Position numbers and translations under genes: made by a program. A stretch of DNA of 64,000 nucleotides from Caulobacter sp. (GTDB lineage Bacteria > Pseudomonadota > Alphaproteobacteria > Caulobacterales > Caulobacteraceae): assembly GCA_030678995.1 (NCBI GenBank), contig JAUXTQ010000051.1:1-64000 (forward strand), written 5' to 3'. The notes beneath the pieces were generated by a model. That model ran no database searches. It saw only the letters and a program-made list of their open reading frames with translations, and was not told where the DNA came from. Positions 62,025-64,000 of this stretch are shown in pieces. Position 1 is the stretch's first letter; each line of letters opens with the position of its first letter.

Positions 62025-63356
62025 ATGACGATCTGGCGCAAGGGCCTGGTGGCCGCGATGGCCGCCCTGATGCTGGCGGCCTCGGCGCCGGCGACCCAGG
62101 CCTGGCCGGGCAAGCCGAAACCCGCCGCCCTGTCCGCCCTCGGCCTGCCGCGCGCCACACCCGAATCGGTCGGCTTCTCAAGCGAGCGCCTGGCCCGGCT
62201 GGACGCCGCCATGGAAGCCCTGGTCGATAACGGCCGGCTGCCGGGCGTCGTCACCCTGTTGGCGCGGCACGGCAAGATCGTCGCGGTCAATGCCTACGGC
62301 CTGAAGGATGTCGCCACCGGCGCGCCGATCACCGAGGACACCATCTTCCGCATGTACAGCCAGACCAAGCCGGTCACCGGCGTGGCGATGATGATCCTCT
62401 ACGAGGAGGGCCGCTGGAAGCTGGATGAGCCAGTGGTCAAATACATCCCTGAGTTCACCGGCCTTCAGGTGTTCAAGGGTCTGGACGCGGACGGCAAGCC
62501 GATCCTCGAGCCGATCGCCCGCTCGGCCACGATGCGCGAGCTGCTGACCCATACGGCCGGATTCGCCTACGGCCTGATCACCGACAACCCGGTCGACAAG
62601 GCCTATCGCGACTCGGCCATGCTGCGCGCGCCGACCCTTCAGGCGATGGTCGAGGAAGCGGGCAAGCTGCCCCTGGCCAGCCAGCCGGGAACGGAATGGC
62701 GCTACAGCATCGCCGTCGACATCCAAGGCTACATCATCGAGAAGCTGTCGGGCCAGTCGCTGCCCGACTTCATGCAGAGCCGCATCTTCGGGCCTCTCAG
62801 CATGACCGACACAGCCTTCTGGGCGCCGCCGGAAAAGATGGGCCGGTTCGCCACGCTCTACATGGTCAATCCGAAAGAGCGAACCATCGTCCCGGCCGAG
62901 GGATTCATGGTCCTGCCGGTGGAAAAGCCGCCGACCGCGGCCAGCGGCGGTGGTGGCCTGGTCTCGACCCTGCGCGACTACACCCGTTTCGCCCAGATGC
63001 TGCTGAACGGTGGCGAGCTGGACGGGGTGCGCATTCTCTCGCCGGCAACCATCCGGCTGATGGCCAGCAACCACCTGACCGACGCCCAGCTGGCCGGCAA
63101 TCCGATCGGCCCGGGGGTCGGCTTTGGCCTGGACGTGGCGGTGATCATGGATCCGGCGCGGGCCGGAACCCTGGCGGGCAAGGGAACCTACAGCTGGGGC
63201 GGCGCGGCCGGCACCTGGTTCTGGGTCGACCCGGAGAACGACGTCATCTTCCTGGGCATGATCCAGGTCCTCGGTGGGGGCGGTCTGTGGCGCCTGGACG
63301 ACCTTTCGGCGACCCTGGTCTATCAGGCGCTGGTGGACCCGGAGAAGTGGCGGTAG
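62025..63356 (+). CDS. Secreted beta-lactamase-family serine hydrolase
   Basis: The 443-residue protein has a signal peptide (LVAAMAALMLAASAPATQA), the catalytic S-x-x-K in RMYSQTKPVTG (S112-K115), the Tyr motif WRYSIAVDIQGYIIEKLSG, and a C-terminal K/H-T-G-like GGAAGTWFWVDP. It belongs to the class C beta-lactamase/esterase (EstB, DD-peptidase) group, and most members are esterases. ATG 62025 is chosen since the upstream in-frame codons lack a signal-like context. Confidence 0.87.
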   Translation: MTIWRKGLVAAMAALMLAASAPATQAWPGKPKPAALSALGLPRATPESVGFSSERLARLDAAMEALVDNGRLPGVVTLLARHGKIVAVNAYGLKDVATGAPITEDTIFRMYSQTKPVTGVAMMILYEEGRWKLDEPVVKYIPEFTGLQVFKGLDADGKPILEPIARSATMRELLTHTAGFAYGLITDNPVDKAYRDSAMLRAPTLQAMVEEAGKLPLASQPGTEWRYSIAVDIQGYIIEKLSGQSLPDFMQSRIFGPLSMTDTAFWAPPEKMGRFATLYMVNPKERTIVPAEGFMVLPVEKPPTAASGGGGLVSTLRDYTRFAQMLLNGGELDGVRILSPATIRLMASNHLTDAQLAGNPIGPGVGFGLDVAVIMDPARAGTLAGKGTYSWGGAAGTWFWVDPENDVIFLGMIQVLGGGGLWRLDDLSATLVYQALVDPEKWR

Positions 63357-63384
63357 CGTCCGGGACCTGCTCCGGAGAGCCACC

Positions 63385-63945
63385 ATGGAACTGATCATCG
63401 TCCTTGCCGTCGTCGCGGTGCTCGCCCTCATCGTGGTGGGAATCTACAATCGACTGGTGGCGCTCAACGCCCGCGCCGACCAGGCCTTCGCCGATATCGA
63501 CGTGCAGCTGAAGCAGCGCCACGACCTGATCCCCAACCTGGTGGAGACGGTGAAGGGCTATGCGACCCACGAGAAAGGCACGCTGGAGGCGGTGATCGCC
63601 GCCCGCAACGCCGCCACGGCGGCCGGCTCGGTGGCCGACAAGGTCCAGGCCGAGAACGTCCTGACCGGGGCCCTGCGGCAGATGTTCGCCGTGGCCGAAG
63701 CCTATCCGGACCTGAAGGCCAACACCAACTTCCTCAGCCTGCAGTCGGAACTGTCGGACGTGGAGAACAAGCTGGCCGCCGCCCGCCGCTTCTTCAACAA
63801 CGGGGTGACCGAGTTCAACGCCGCTCGCCAGTCATTCCCCGCGGTGGTGTTCGCCGGCATGTTCGGCTTCGGCGCGGCCCGCACCCTGTTCGACCTGGGC
63901 GACCAGCGGGCGGCGCTGGAAGTGGCCCCAGAGGTCAAGTTCTGA
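63385..63945 (+). CDS. LemA-family membrane protein
   Basis: The 186-residue protein has an N-terminal membrane helix (LIIVLAVVAVLALIVVGIY) and the LemA helical core: NRLVALNARADQAFADIDVQLKQRHDLIPNLVETVKGYATHE, followed by ENKLAAARRFFNNGVTEFN. The function is unclear. LemA is often followed by a TPM-domain protein or an M48 protease gene, which would lie beyond the window edge. GGAG precedes ATG 63385. Confidence 0.92.
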   Translation: MELIIVLAVVAVLALIVVGIYNRLVALNARADQAFADIDVQLKQRHDLIPNLVETVKGYATHEKGTLEAVIAARNAATAAGSVADKVQAENVLTGALRQMFAVAEAYPDLKANTNFLSLQSELSDVENKLAAARRFFNNGVTEFNAARQSFPAVVFAGMFGFGAARTLFDLGDQRAALEVAPEVKF

Positions 63946-63969
63946 GTTCGGTGGGGCCATTCCAAATCC

Positions 63970-63997
63970 GCTCATCCCGGCGAATGCCGGGACCCAG
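63970..63997. repeat. Single arm of the 4713-4813 type inverted repeat at the window edge
   Basis: This 28-nt stretch is identical to the left arm at 4713-4740. The second arm would lie beyond position 64000. Confidence 0.8.
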
Positions 63998-64000
63998 TCG

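Noticed and set aside
1-64000. CRISPR array
   Set aside because: Repeats are dispersed palindromes, not regularly spaced direct repeats, and no cas genes are present.

Overview
The window is high-GC DNA with short intergenic gaps and many 4-bp start/stop overlaps. It carries a holdfast (hfs) polysaccharide cluster next to a conserved alphaproteobacterial housekeeping block (dapA-smpB, folK, rpoZ-rsh, pyrE-pdxJ-acpS-lepB-rnc-era-recO, parC). Together these suggest a chromosomal segment from the Caulobacteraceae (Caulobacter or Phenylobacterium-like). No rRNA, CRISPR array, prophage or plasmid function was seen.

Layout. 1-265: first codons of a RAYT-type (REP-associated tyrosine) transposase, a REP element and a decapitated Sel1-repeat gene. 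314-10136: holdfast cluster, with hfsD diverging from hfsA-hfsB-hfsC, a GFA-domain gene between palindromes, and hfsE-hfsF-hfsG-hfsH on the minus strand. 10258-10348: tRNA-Ser(GCU). 10522-12573: Tat-exported PhoD-family phosphatase. 12574-13287: gene graveyard with MobA-like and IS6-transposase remnants. 13288-20859: small secreted proteins, amidohydrolase, CE15-like esterase, Tag-like glycosylase, TetR/acyl-CoA ligase and a TauD-type dioxygenase. 20936-27538: two-component system followed by an EF-hand protein and a MacAB-type exporter. 27641-34305: glyoxalase II-like hydrolase, amino-acid permease, HrpB helicase, SpoU methyltransferase and a second methyltransferase. 34394-39257: glycosyltransferase, then a TetR-led operon for B12- or siderophore-type uptake. 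39227-47557: lytic transglycosylase, dapA, smpB, uracil-DNA glycosylase, NYN protein, folK, rpoZ and rsh. 47554-51050: an accessory island of small protein, DUF1989, GntA/DcsA-like N-hydroxylase, membrane-anchored ATP-grasp, GNAT and Nudix. 51287-63945: pyrE through recO, M24 peptidase, 2OG-Fe oxygenase, parC, serine hydrolase and LemA.

Two themes cut across the gene list. First, a family of palindromes with GGGGACA...TGTCCCC ends sits almost always within about 10 nt of stop codons, often between convergent genes. The same family lies just upstream of a RAYT start at the left edge, which suggests what mobilises it. Second, the DUF1989 / heme N-hydroxylase-like / ATP-grasp trio between rsh and pyrE looks like a small guanidino- or N-hydroxy-metabolite pathway, and is my best candidate for an undescribed system. 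Gene identities come from recognising motifs by eye. No database search was run.
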